The notes under the pieces: model-generated
The model's database searches: none
What the model saw: only the letters and a program-made list of their open reading frames with translations
Told to the model about the DNA's origin: nothing
Shown: piece after piece, positions 22,440 to 34,176 of the stretch
How positions within the stretch are numbered: position 1 is the first letter of the stretch
Layout of the letters: each line of letters opens with the position of its first letter
Program-made: the position numbers and the translations under genes
Assembly: GCF_002575655.3 (NCBI RefSeq)
Contig: NC_053038.3
Coordinates: forward strand, 141,500,885-141,564,884
Source of the DNA: Aegilops tauschii subsp. strangulata
Taxonomy: Eukaryota > Streptophyta > Magnoliopsida > Poales > Poaceae
Direction: 5' to 3'
Length of the DNA: 64,000 bases

Positions 22440-22517
22440 CTGCAAAGATGAAAACAAGTCAGGATAAGTGGCACGGTCTGAGGGGACGGAGATGACAGAA
22501 TGGAACAAGATACTTAC
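22440..22517 (-). other. Intron 1 of C's antisense gene
   Basis: 78 bp, GTAAGTATC to ATCTTTGCAG on the minus strand. The exon ends in phase 2 and the next exon completes a Glu codon, so the frame is kept. Confidence 0.75.
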
Positions 22518-24232
22518 TCGTCCTCCACCTCCTCCTCTGCTGCTTTCCTCTTCCTCCTTGGGCTGAGGGACCCGAAGTCGAAGATGACCCCCGGGTCATC
22601 ATCTGCCGGGCGAGGGAAAGCTGATGGAGTCCGAGCGCGTTTGGACGAAGAAGAGGCAATTGCTTCCTTCCTCACCGTCGCGGCCTTCACCAACTTCTTT
22701 GCCGCCGCGGCCCTTGTCTGGCTCCCGGACCTCTCCTGGGCTTGCCGCAGTTGTACGGCCCTGCCGGCCCGGACCGGCTCGCCAAAGGTGGCCCGCTGCA
22801 GGACTCGCCCTCTCCCCGTAACCGGAGGGTCGACAGCCTCCTCCGACGACGACGACAGCGACTCGTCGACCACATCTTCGACGAGAGGGGCCCCGGTGCC
22901 GGCGTTGCTGGCCTCCCCAGCGGACTCCGCCCACTGGGCGAGCTCCTTTTCCTCCGCTTCTGCCGCGGCCTTGTCCTCCACGCCGCCGGCCCTCCCGGCC
23001 TCCCTGGCGAGCTCCGCCTCTGCCGCCCTGGCGGCGATGTAGTCCAGCTCCGCCTGGGTGGTGTCCTGGACGAGCCACGGCTCGACGTTGATGTTCTTCT
23101 CCTCCAGGGTGTCGAAAAACTCCTGCACCTGATCCTCTTGCGGCTCGTCCCAGCTTGGGACGAGGCCGTGCGCGTTGAACTCCGGCATCATGGCGATGAT
23201 GTCGCTTCAACGCGAGTTGTTGCTCAGCGGGACCACCCCTGCCGGCAACTTGAACAAGGGCCCCCTGGCGGGCTTGCCAGCCTTCGCGCCGGCCCTCGCA
23301 GCCTTGCCGGACCGCTCGACCTCGCCGTCACGGTTCACCTCGAGCTGGAAGAGCCGCTGGCAGAACTGGGCGTCCCCCGTCACCGTGAGGTTGTGGTCCA
23401 GGCCGGGGCGGAGCCTCATGATGTCGGCGGCGTTCGTGTAGAGCCAGGCTGGCCTCCCCTTTTTGTGCAGCGGAGCAATTCGGCGATGGATGAAATCCGC
23501 CCTGATCATCTCAAGGGTGAGCCCGGCCTCGGTGAGATGAAGAATCCTGGTGGTGGCGACCGTGAGCTTTTTGTCGTTGATGTCTACATCACTCCAGTCG
23601 CTCCTGCGGACCGGTGGTGCGTGGCGGACCCAGCAAAAGTCCGGCGGATCCTTCTCTTCAATCTAGCACCACCGTCCCCGCCACTCTTCCCAGCTCTCCT
23701 TCTGGGCACCGTCCGGATATGTCCCTTTCTCCTGGGTCCTTGGAATCCAGGCGACACAACCGGAAATGGCGCCCCCCTTCTGGATGCGAGGGAAGAAGTA
23801 ATGGCGTAAGAGCGTCGTGTTGGGATGCACCCCGGCGAAACCCTCGCAGAGGTGCGCAAAAAGAGCCATGCATGCCACGGCATTTGGAGTAAAATCCAAA
23901 AGGCAGAAGCCATAGGTGTGCATGATGTCGCTGAAGAAATCGGAAAAAGGGGGACAAAGCCCGTAGGAAAAGTAGTCGATGAAGAACGGGTACCGATTCG
24001 GGCCAGCTTCGGCGAAGGCGGCGGGGACGACGCGCGTGGCCGGATGCCCCGTCGTCTCGGTTCCCGTCTTGCACCCCCACAGGTGCTTGAAGTAGTTCCA
24101 GAGTTCGACCGCATCGACCGTCGACGGGAAGTAGGCGTGCTGCGTCCGCCGCACCGCCAGCTCGCTGTCCGGCGGCTCCTTCTCCCCGGCGTCCTTGGCC
24201 ACTCCCTTGCTTCTGCTAGTCTTGGGTGCCAT

Positions 24233-24632
24233 GGCGGCTGCGGGAAGCGGGGAATGGAGGATGGCGAAAGCGCGGCGGCGGCGAGCGAAGGCAAGAGCTT
24301 GAGAAGGAGGAAGAAGGGGACGGCGGTTCCGAGATTGGGGAAAGCATGGAGGGTAAATGAGCAGCGCGCCTGCGGTTATTCCTTTTTACGAGGAAGGCGC
24401 GGGCCGCCTCTTTTCCCATTAACCACGATGTGACGCATGCGTGCGGGAACCGCCCCACACATGGCCCCCACGTCACGCACAACCCTCCATGTCGCGCGTT
24501 TAACGTGGGTCGTGGGGAAGCGTAGCGGGTGAAGAGTTACTGCAGTAAAATCCGCCCCACCTGCCCGCGCACCGTTCTGGGCCTGGCCCACCAACGCGTC
24601 GCGCTTATGTGTGGCCCAGGCCCGGGGGCTCC
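24233..24632. other. Upstream region of C's antisense gene and C polypurine tract
   Basis: Lies between the antisense ATG and C's 3' LTR, so it should hold the promoter of the antisense gene. I see no clear TATA box. At its right end is the polypurine tract CCCGGGGGCTCC (24,621-24,632). An 8-bp inverted repeat GGGCCTGG/CCAGGCCC (24,579-24,586 and 24,616-24,623) flanks it. Confidence 0.55.
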
Positions 24633-25786
24633 TGTCGGTGTACAAAAGTAGGGGCTCTCCTTTTGACCCCTTTACTTGTGCACGGGCAGTCAGAGCCGCG
24701 CGCCGCAGCCACACTAAGCAGGGTAGAGGAGGGAAGCCGGAGAAGAACCCAAGCACAAGACAACTGAGACAACGCCAAGACCAGAAACACAAGACAAGCG
24801 AAGGGGTGAGGTAGGCTCCCCCGGTAGGCCCTTTGCCGGGGCAGCTTGCCCAACACCAGCAGAGCGAGCCACCCTTGAGCCCAAGGGTTCCAAACGCGGT
24901 CAACAAACTACATTTGAGCCAGGGCTCGGGAGGCACCTCCGTGGTGGCATGCAGATCTTTGCAAGCTCATAAGTATACGAGATCAGATGAGGACCAGAAG
25001 GCGGCGACCCTCGGCGGGATCCTGGCCGAGGAAATCCACAAGACCCCCGGCAAGTGTCTTGCCGGGGACGACTGCAACGCCAAGGCAAGACCCTTGCCGG
25101 GCCCCCGGCTAGGCCCTTGCCGAGGACATCAGCGGGGCCGCAGCCAGGCCTGCGTCGACAAAGACTCCGCCCCCGTTCGCATGCAGCTGCCAGCCCAGCC
25201 AGCTGGGCAGGCACCTGTGTGGCAACATGCGGCTTCCAGGCCAACTCAGCAAGCACCTGCGTGGTGGCATGCAAATCTTCGTGAAGACTCCACCACCGCG
25301 CCACCTCAGCAGCCTGCCTGCCTACATGGCGCTGCATGCATCGTTGGCCTGGGCGCGTGTCGAAACGAGGCGAAGCGGTGGCGGACGGGACGGGCCTCGT
25401 TCCCGTCCCCGATAAAGCTAATGGACACCTAAGTAGCGCATTTAATGCGCTTTGTCCCGTAATGCCAAGCGATAAGCTCGCGCAGTGTACGCCTTTCCAC
25501 CTCCTGTGTGCCACTGTGGCAACCCCTTTTGCCTATAAAAGGAGGCCCAAGGCATACTGGAGGGGGATTCGGCTCTTTTGAACTGCACGGCGACCATAGC
25601 TTGTTCGAGAGCTCAAGAACACTCAATACATCCACCAAAGCAGGACTAGGGTTTTACGCATCCTCGCGGCCCGAACCTGGGTAAACGATCCTTGTGCTAG
25701 CTCCTAAACCTGCTCTTCTCACGACCTCGCGCCCGTCGACCGTGGAAGGGATCCCAGTGACCCCATAGGTGTCGTTCGCACCGACA
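24633..25786 (+). repeat. Element C 3' LTR
   Basis: 1154 bp from TGTCGGTGTAC to TTCGCACCGACA, so both ends carry the inverted pair TGTCGGTG/CACCGACA. TATAAAAG at 25,534-25,541 is the promoter. The flank GTGAT (25,787-25,791) is the expected target-site duplication, but its partner is outside the window. Confidence 0.85.
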
Positions 25787-26326
25787 GTGATGTTGATGAA
25801 GACGATCACCGCGGCGATGATTCCCCTCCCGATGGCACTCTGGCGCCACCGATAGAGAGGAGGAGAGGTTCTCCCCCTTGTGCTTCCTCCTCCATGGCCT
25901 CCCCCTGGATGGGGAGAGGTTCTCCCTCTGGTCCTTGGCCTTCATGGCGATGATGGCCCCTCCGGGATCCTCCTCCATGGCCTCCGGTGATGATGGCCAC
26001 CTCCGGCAGGGTGCCAGAGAGGGCCTAGATTGATTTCTTGTGACTACAGAGGCTTGCGGCGGCGGAACTTCCAATCTAGGTTATTTTCTGGAGATTTCTG
26101 TATTTATAGGAGAGGATGGCATCGAGAACATGTCAGGGGGGGTCCCCGAGGCGGCCACGAGATAGGGGCACGCCCCTACCTTCGTGGGGCCCACGGGACT
26201 CCCCTCTGGTAGATTTTTGTTCCAGTATTTTTTATATTTTCCAGAAAAATTCTCCGTTGATTTTCATCGCATTCCAATAACTTTTATTTCGGCACAAAAA
26301 CAACACCATGGTAGTTCTGCTGAAAA
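25787..26326 (-). repeat. LTR of element G, left part
   Basis: Sequence resembling the E/H-type LTRs in layout, cut on the left by C and on the right by F. It continues at 32,307-32,550. The last 136 bases (26,191-26,326) are repeated exactly at 32,307-32,442. Confidence 0.7.
26191..26326 (+). repeat. 136-bp exact direct repeat, copy 1
   Basis: Identical by eye to 32,307-32,442. It begins with CCACG and ends with CTGAAAA. The two copies flank the truncated element F and are far longer than a normal 5-bp target-site duplication. Confidence 0.9.
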
Positions 26327-27952
26327 TTAGAAGAGTCAGGTAAGTTCCTGGGAAAAGACCTGTGGGTTAGGGCCCACTCAAAATATACATCGTTGGAATG
26401 ATTTAAAAGAGAGATCGCACTAGTTGAATTAAATGGCTTGAATGAGATAGCATCCTCAAAAGGACTTGAGTGAATTGAGAATGGAAACTTGAATCTTCTG
26501 AGATATCTTCATCACTCCGGAACAATTGAATAACGAGAAGTGGAAGATTAAGAGGTGCACCGGTACGAGAAAAACATTTGAAACAAGGAAAAGATATGAT
26601 CGACAAAGCTTGAATTGAATCCACCAGAGAAGAAAAGAATGAAGAATGATAAACTTGAAATTTTGTGAGCATCTTCATGAGAAATCACCGGTTAAGAACA
26701 TTGACGGAAAAGAATGGAGAAACTTCACCTCCATAAGATGGATACATGATTAAGAAATCTGAGTCATTGAAGAAAAAGGGTGGGAGGGCGGGAAAAACAA
26801 AGGCAACTTGGGTCGGATGAAACGAACACCGTTGAGAAAACTTAGAGTTGATCTTTCGGATGGGGAGAATGATGGGATCATCTTGAAGAGAAACACACCG
26901 GTTGGAAATAGAATTAAGATGGCAATCTCGATGGTCAAGAAGGATTAATATTCACATAGAAATATGAGAACACCGTTTAGGGAAGGTATGGATTCAACAT
27001 TTGACTTCGAAGCAACTCGAATACCACAAATAAAACAAAACAAAGGATTTGGCTTGCAGAGTAAGCCGGAACAAACATATGATAGAGATTTCGTCCGAAG
27101 TTTTTGTGGTGGGGCCCAAACGGGCTCAATCGTACAGCACCATCATGTACAAGGCTGTGCACATGACATACGAAGCGTCCCCGAGTCGGCATAGCCAAGG
27201 ACTCTTTAAGACACTACGAGACCACTGTAAAACCAACCGTGGAAAGGCGGACCACTAGACGTCGAACCCCAATCTCATATCATGCATCTGTCGGAAAGAT
27301 ATCCTAAGAGCTACTTGAATTCCCACTTATAAACTCCCGAAACTTTCTGGTTATGCAATCTGGTGTTGGGGATACAGGGGACACAAAATATATCACCCAA
27401 ACTAACAATACCTAGATCCAGCTGTATCCATCCGTCAACACATAACCAAGAAAACTTCGGAAATCATTTACCTCAACCTTTGAAAAACATCCGTTATACA
27501 AGTTATGGCAATACTCCCGAACTCCCGCCCCAGTACTGGGTGGCGTCGAGGTGATCTCACCAACAACTGCATAAAAGAGATTTCGATGTCGGCGAAACTC
27601 AGGTATTCCAGAACTGCAACGATAAAATTGTGACGACAATACCTCGAAGCTCAACTCCCCGGGACACTGCCACAACCCCTAAATGTCAGGAGGCACCAAG
27701 AACATTGTTCTCGTCACAAAACCATCGGAACGATTCCAAGATACCCGCGTGATCCTAAAAAAAATTTAGTGAAATTTGAGGAGAGAATAGTCAAAACTTC
27801 TATGTCAGGAGACCTCACCAGAGCGACGAAGGGACTGAGGAGTAAAAAGAATCCTACTCTCCGATATATATAATCCTAAGACTCAAAACATTTTTGTTCT
27901 AGACTCAACAACGCCAGCGATTCGATCAAGCAGGGGGCTCCTAAGTCGGGGA
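26327..27952 (-). other. Non-coding leader of element F
   Basis: Internal sequence after the primer binding site. I find only short open frames on either strand and nothing resembling gag. It ends abruptly at 26,327. Confidence 0.6.
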
Positions 27953-27967
27953 TGGCTCTGATTACCA
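27953..27967 (-). promoter_or_regulatory. Primer binding site of element F
   Basis: Minus strand TGGTAATCAGAGCCA: the initiator-Met site TGGTATCAGAGCCA with one extra A. It lies three bases from the LTR end. Confidence 0.7.
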
Positions 27968-27970
27968 ACT

Positions 27971-30900
27971 TGTAACGCCCACGATGCGGCTATATCTCCC
28001 ACGTGTCGAGGCATGACTTAGAGGCATAACCGCATTGTGGTTTTGTCGCAAGAAGGGTCATCTTCACACAATCCCATGTAATGAACAAGAAAGGGATAAG
28101 GAGTTGGCTTACAATCGCCACTTCACACAATACATAAATAAATCATACATCATTCAGAGATACACACAAAGGTCCGGCTATGGAACCAAAATAAAAGAAG
28201 ACAACCCAACTGCTAGATCCCCGATCGTCCCAACTGGGCACCACTACTGATCAACAAGAATAGAAACATAGTAATGAACAAGATCTTCATCGAGCTCCCA
28301 CTTGAGCTCAGTTGCGTCACCTGCACTGGTCTCATCGGCACCTGCAACTGTTTTGGAAGTATCTGTGAGTCACGAGGACTCAGCAATCTCACACCCGCGA
28401 GATCAAGACTATTTAAGCTTATAGGAAAGGATGGTGTAATGAGGTGGAGCTGCAGCAATCACTAAGCATATATGGTGACTAACATACGCAAAAGAGAGCG
28501 AGAAGAGAAGCAACGGAACGGTCGTGAACTAGCAATGATCAAGAAGTGATCCTGAACTCCTACTTACGTCAAACATAACCCAGAAACCGTGTTCACTTCC
28601 CGGACTCCGCCGAGAAGAGACCATCACGGCTACATACGCGGTTGATGCGTTTTAATTAAGGCCAAGTGTCAAGTTCTCTACAACCGGATATTAACAAATT
28701 CCCATCTGCCACGTAACCGCGGGCATGGCTCTCAAAAGTTTATACCCTACAGGGGTGTCCCAACTTAGCCCATCATAAGCTCTCACGGTCAATGAAGGAT
28801 AAACCTTCTCCTAGGAAGACCCGATCAGTCTCGGAATCCCGGTTTACAAGACATTTCGACAATGGTAAAACAAGACCAGCAAAGCCGCCCAGATGTGCCG
28901 ACAAATCCCGATAGGAGCTGCACATATCTCGTTCTCAGGGCACACCGGATGAGCAAGACGTTGGGTTGGCATAGACCCTGGTTGCCCAGGGGGCGCCGGA
29001 CATCGCTCGGTTTGGACCAGCACTTGAAGGAGAACTGGCCCGGGGGTTAAAATAAAGATGACCCTTGAGTCTGCAGAACCCAAGGGAAAAGGGGATAGGT
29101 GGTAGCAAATGGTAAAACCAAGGTTGGGCCTTGCTGGAGGAGTTTTATTCAAAGCGAACTGTCAAGGGGGTCCCATAAATCACCCAACTGCGTAAGGAAC
29201 ACAAAATCAAGGAACATAACACCGGTATGACGGAAACTAGGGCGGCAAGAGTGGAACAAAACACCAGGCATAAGGCCGAGCCTTCCACCCTTTACCAAAT
29301 ATATAGATGCATTAATTAAATAAGAGATATTGTGATATCCCAACATAAACATAATCCAACATGGAGCCAACTTCATCTTCACCTGCAGCTAGCAACGCTA
29401 TAAGAGGGGCTGAGCAAAGCGGTAACATAGCCAAACAACGGTTTGCTAGGAAGGGTGAAAAGGTTAGAGGTGGTTTCATGGCAATTTGGGAGGCATGATA
29501 TAGCAAGTGGTAGGTAGCGCAGCATAGCAATAGAGCGAACAACTAGTAAGCAAAGATAGAAGTGATTTCGAGGGGTGGTCATCTTGCCTGAGATCCCGCA
29601 AGGAAGAAGAACGAGTCCATGAAGAAGACAAACAGACGGAGTCGAACGAATCCTCACAACTTCGGAAAGAAACCGAAGCTAACGAGAGAAGCAACCCGGA
29701 AAGAAACAAACAACATAGTAAACAACCACCACATACACATGGCATGATGCAAAAACAAATATGATGCTTGTCCAGTTTAAATATGCAAGGCATGGCAAAG
29801 TGCAACAAACAACACTACAAATTAAGTGGAGCTCAATATGCAACGAGTTGCATATTGACGAAACACCACATTTAATTATTTAGTTCGCTCTTGTTTAAGT
29901 AACCAACAATATCAAATGTTGTTAACCATGGCAAGGGGTGAAGCATATGGAAACTATCTATGAAGGCAAGTTAAAATGAGGCCGGAAATAACAAACGACA
30001 ATGCCGGAAAATCCTCATGTCATTTAGCAATTTTTAATGTAAACATCAATTTTAAACATTTAAATGTTGTTAACATGATGCGAATGACATATGCAAGGTA
30101 TATACAACTTTATGAAAACGTTGATATGAGCATGTTATGGAGCATTTGTCGCCGTGGTGGAAGAAAGGGGTGCCACGGCAACGAATCCGAAAATGATGCC
30201 ACGGCACCATATCGGTTCCGGTAGCTAATGGAGATACCGGTGCAAAAGAGAATTGTGCGGATGTGTGAAATGCGCAAGAGATGGTGGGGTGCTCCCGGAT
30301 TCCGGGTTCCCATGGTACGGCGGCATGGCAATCGAGGAACGTGCAAAGACCTCTCTCGGAAACGGTGCAAACATGAGCATCTCATACAACACACATGCAT
30401 TCGGTCCACGGACGTCGTCTCGGGGTTATACCTTCGAAGCGTGCATTCGGGGCGGAACGCGTTCGAAGTGGAAGTACTTGTTCACGTGTCGTAGGGGAAG
30501 TAGTGGTACACACAAAGGTAGGTCGAACTTGACGGCTCCGTTACACGGGTCTTCGGCGACGGTAGTGGAAGTAGTGGCACCCGTTCGTTTTCGGAGAGGT
30601 ACTTGACGGGTCCGAGTAACTTAGGGTCGACGGTAGTCGTTCATGTTCATAGTCGCACAAGTTTCCGTAGATGTTCGGGGTCACGGCGAGGAACTCGGCG
30701 TTCCGGTGCGGTGTAGAGGAAGTAGACGTTCTCGAAACGGTCGTAGTGGAAGTAGTGGTACACGGCGATGGTAGTGGTACACGGTCGTCGTGGTACTTGG
30801 TGAGTCCGCGTAGTCGTAGACGTTCCAAGGTACTTGACGCATCAGCAGGTGTAGTCGTACATGTTCGGAGAGGATCTTGGCGCATCCAAAATCTTTGGGG

Positions 30901-32306
30901 ATAGTCCTTGGACTTCGGTGGTCTCCTCGGGTCAACAGCGATGTGCAAAGGCCAGGACGCCCGGCGGCTTGGGCTGCTCAAGGCCATGAAGATGGCAGGC
31001 AGCAGGACGCTGCTAGTGGAGGCAGAGCCACGACGAGGAGGTCCTGCGGTGCGGCCTGGTCCTGCAGAGGGAGACGCGGTGGCCATGGCGAGGAGGCAGA
31101 GGGAGGACGCGGCGCGAGACAGAGCACTGCGGGATGGTGGCGGTCGGGGAACGACGCGACGACCAGCTCCCGGGCCACGGGGCTGGACGCGAGCAGGCGC
31201 GCGGAGCCGGCGAGGTCGGGGTCGAGCAGAGCAGCAAGCTGGTGGCGGGGCTTGACGGGTCCAGGCGAGGGGCGGCGGAGCGCCATGGCTGAGGGAGCAG
31301 AGGAGGGGGCGAAGCAGAGGAGGAGGCTCGCGAGCGGCGGAGCTTGGGCGCGGGACGGCGGCCGTTGCCAGAGGTGGGGAGACCGGCTCGTGGAGGATGG
31401 AGGCGAGGGGATCGAGCAGGCTCTGCTTGATGCGTGCGTGTGTGTGCGGCGGCAGGAGGAGAACGAAGAGGAGAGAGGGGATCGGTCCAGAGCGTGGTGA
31501 GGGCTAGGGTTAGGAAGCTGGTGAGGGCGGCTGGGCCTTGGGCCATGGAGGAGAGGAGGCAGCGGAGAAGGATGGGCCGGCCTGAGAGGCTGGCTGGGCT
31601 CTCTCCCTTTCTTCCTTCTTTTCTTTATTTCCTCAACCAGAACTTTAGAGAAAAGAAGGAGGTGCTAGAGGTGGAATATTTCAGAAAAGAAAATATCTCT
31701 GAAGTCTTGATAATATGCACAATTTGAATAAATTGGTTTGGCAATTTTTAGAGGAAGAAAAAATAATTCAAGTTTGAATTGAATTCAAACTTGAGCCATT
31801 TTTAACCCAACCAAAACAACTTTAAAAGAGATGAGATTTGACAAAGAGGTAGTTGGCATGGTTTAAGATTCAAAAACATTTGAATTTAATTCAAATGGGT
31901 GAATAGGAAGAGGAGGTTTGGAAGGCCCAAAAATGTTGAGAATTTTAGAGGAGCCACCATAAATGGAGAAAGAATTGTTGGCAAAGTTAGAGAGATCGAC
32001 TCAAAGCAGAAAAGGCATAGGATTAATTTTGCACATGTGTTAAGGTGAACTCCAATTAATGGAATATTTATAATAGCTCCATAAATATTAGGAGGATATG
32101 TTATAAAGAGAAATCACCATGTGAATTCCCTCGATTTAAATGGATCGAAGATCCATGCAATTTATTTGGTTGAGTTTTGAAAATTAATGACATGATGGCA
32201 TGATGACATGAAGCAATGCAAAAATAAAAGAGCAAGAACCAAAAGAAACACGCGGCGATCACGGAAATAAGGAAGTCTTCTGAAGCGTCGGTCTCGGGGC
32301 GTTACA
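27971..32306 (-). repeat. Element F 5' LTR
   Basis: On the minus strand it begins TGTAACGCCCCGAGACC and ends GGGCGTTACA, so the termini are inverted copies (TGTAACGCCC). The segment 30,540-30,900 is rich in degenerate GTAGTGG-type repeats. Open frames in it, such as 31,013-31,546, are GC-rich and not convincing genes. Confidence 0.78.
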
Positions 32307-32550
32307 CCACGGGACTCCCCTCTGGTAGATTTTTGTTCCAGTATTTTTTATATTTTCCAGAAAAATTCTCCGTTGATTTTCATCGCATTCCAATAACTTT
32401 TATTTCGGCACAAAAACAACACCATGGTAGTTCTGCTGAAAACAGCGTCAGTCCGGGTTAGTTCTAATCAAATCGTACCAAAATCATATAAAACTATAGT
32501 AAACATGGCGTGAATACTTCATAAATTATAGATACGTTGGAGATGTATCA
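32307..32550 (-). repeat. LTR of element G, right part
   Basis: Continues G's LTR after F. It begins with the second copy of the 136-bp repeat (32,307-32,442) and ends GGAGATGTATCA, which on the minus strand is an LTR start TGATACATCTCC. To the right lies the internal region of I. Confidence 0.72.
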
Positions 32551-32747
32551 CTCAAGTATTGGGTGTAGTTAATATTCAAGTGTGTTTCATGAATGGATCA
32601 ATGTTTGAGCATGATGGGCTAGGGATAACTTATTTTAGCGTTGATATTTTGCAGGACATGGTTGCTTGTTGATATGCTTGAGTATCTAAATTATTATGTC
32701 AAAACTAGACTATTGCTTTGAATCACATAAAAGTCCAAATGTCCATG
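32551..32747 (+). mobile_element. Element I internal region, left fragment
   Basis: Non-coding 3' internal sequence of I. It ends CCATG, the target-site duplication of E, and continues at 52,934 with CTATAAAG. I infer the join from the duplicated CCATG and from the polypurine tract and LTR that follow. Confidence 0.65.
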
Positions 32748-34176
32748 TGCTACCTCTTGAGCACTGCGTTGGTTTTCCCTTGAAGGGGAGAGGGTCGTGT
32801 AGCAAAGTAGCGTAAGTATTTCCCTCAGTTTTTGAGAACCAAGGTATCAATCCAGTAGGAGGCTACACGTGAGTCCCTCGCACCTACACAAAACAAATAA
32901 ATCTTCGCAACCAACGCGATAATATTTAGACACGGTCACTTACGAGAGTGAGATCTGATAGATATGATAGGATAATATTTTTGGTATTTTTATGATAAAG
33001 ATGCAAAGTAAAATAAAAGCAACGGAAATAACTAAGTGTTGGAAGATTAATATGATGAAGATAGACCAGGGGGCCATAGGTTTCACTAGTGGCCTCTCTC
33101 AAGAGCATAAGTATTTTACGGTGGGTGAACAAATTACTGTTGAGCAATTGACAGAATTGAGCATAGTTATGAGAATATCAAGGTATGATCATGTAGATAG
33201 GCATCACGTCCGAGACAAGTAGACCGACTCCTTCTTGCATCTACTACTATTACTCCACTCATCGACCGCTATCCAGCATGCATCTAGAGTATTAAGTTCA
33301 TAAGAACAGAGTAACGCCTTAAGCAAGATGACATGATGTAGAGGGATAAATTCATGCAATATGATAAAAACCCCATCTTGTTATCCTCGATGGCAACAAT
33401 ACGATATGTGCCTTGCTGCCCCTACTGTCACTGGGAAAGGACACCGCAAGATTGAACCCAAAGCTAAGCACTTCTGCCATTGCAAGAAAGATCAATCAAG
33501 TAGGCCAAACCAAACTGATAATTCGAAGAGACTTGCAAAGATAACCAATCATACATAAAAGAATTCAGAAGATTCAAATATTGTTCATAGATAAACTTGA
33601 TCATAAACCCACAATTCATCGGTCTCAACAAACACACCGCAAAATAAGATTACATCGAATAGATCTCCACAAGAGAGGGGGAGAACATTGTATTGAGATC
33701 CAAAAGAGAGAAGAAGCCATCTAGCTAATAACTATGGACCCGAAGGTCTGAGGTAAACTACTCACACATCATCGGAGAGGCTATGGTGTTGATGTAGAAG
33801 CCCTCCGTGATCGATGCCCCCTCCGGCGGAGCTCCGGAACAGGCCCCAAGATGGGATCTCGTGGGTACAGAAGGTTGCGGCGGTGGAATTAGGTTTTCGG
33901 CTCCGTATCTGATCGTTTGGGGGTACGTAGGTATATATAGGAGGAAGGAGTACGTCGGTGGAGCAACGGGGGGCCCACAAGGGTGGAGGGCGCGCCTGGG
34001 GGGTAGACGCGCCCCCTACCTCGTGGCCTCCTGGAAGCTTCCTTGACTTAGGGTCCAAGTCTCCTGGATCATGTTCGTTCCAAAAATCACGTTCCCGAAG
34101 GTTTCATTCCGTTTGGACTCCGTTTGATATTCTTTTTCTGCGAAACTCTGAAATAGACAAAAAACAGCAATTCTGG
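32748..34176 (-). repeat. Element E 3' LTR, left part
   Basis: Starts TGCTACCTCTTGAGC and matches 51,346-52,800 in E's other LTR. A TATATATA on the minus strand is at 33,932-33,939. It is interrupted at 34,176 by D, whose target-site duplication is TCTGG (34,172-34,176). Apparent ORFs inside recur in every LTR copy and are not genes. Confidence 0.9.

Larger units (their letters stand above)
21723..24232 (-). pseudogene. Antisense, intron-containing gene of element C
   Basis: Starts at ATG 24,232 (MAPKTSRSK). Four exons can be traced: 24,232-22,518, 22,439-22,306, 22,229-22,020 and 21,942-21,723, where B cuts it off. All three introns are GTAAGT-AG, 76-78 bp, and the reading phase matches at every join. 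Exon 1 has the putative-gypsy-type domain (FFIDYFSYGLCPPFSDFF, then LLDFTPNAVACMALFAHL, then a TLLRHYFFPR segment), a TAG at 23,665-23,663 and a TGA at 23,209-23,207, both at positions where the family has Trp. Exon 3 has a TAG near 22,220. The C-terminal exons are acidic and low-complexity. Role unknown; decayed, but recent enough to keep its splice sites. Confidence 0.82.
21723..25786 (+). mobile_element. Element C: Tat-like element, 3' part only
   Basis: Plus-strand element. Visible are the antisense gene (minus strand, 21,723-24,232), the polypurine tract (24,619-24,632) and the 3' LTR (24,633-25,786). The 5' LTR, gag and pol are not in the window. Element B is inserted in the antisense gene. 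Gene order relative to the 3' LTR is the same as in B, and both antisense genes belong to one family. Confidence 0.82.
26327..32306 (-). mobile_element. Element F: LTR plus leader, truncated
   Basis: Minus-strand element with a 4336-bp LTR (27,971-32,306), primer binding site and about 1.6 kb of internal leader (26,327-27,952). Gag, pol and the 3' LTR are missing. The long LTR and Met-type primer site suggest the same broad group as A and D. The left end joins the host LTR without a terminus, after a 136-bp duplicated flank. Confidence 0.75.

Noticed and set aside
22500..23809. Long plus-strand frames opposite C's antisense gene
   Set aside because: Shadow frames of a GC-rich gene. The minus frame has the family motifs and matching splice phases.
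30541..31550. Open frames in the GC-rich part of F's LTR
   Set aside because: Low-complexity Pro/Arg/Ser composition, overlapping frames on both strands, no motif.
32926..33558. Short ORFs recurring at 32.9-33.6, 51.5-52.2, 53.6-54.5 and 59.1-59.8 kb
   Set aside because: They recur because they lie in the E/H-type LTRs. They are AT-rich and vary in frame between copies.
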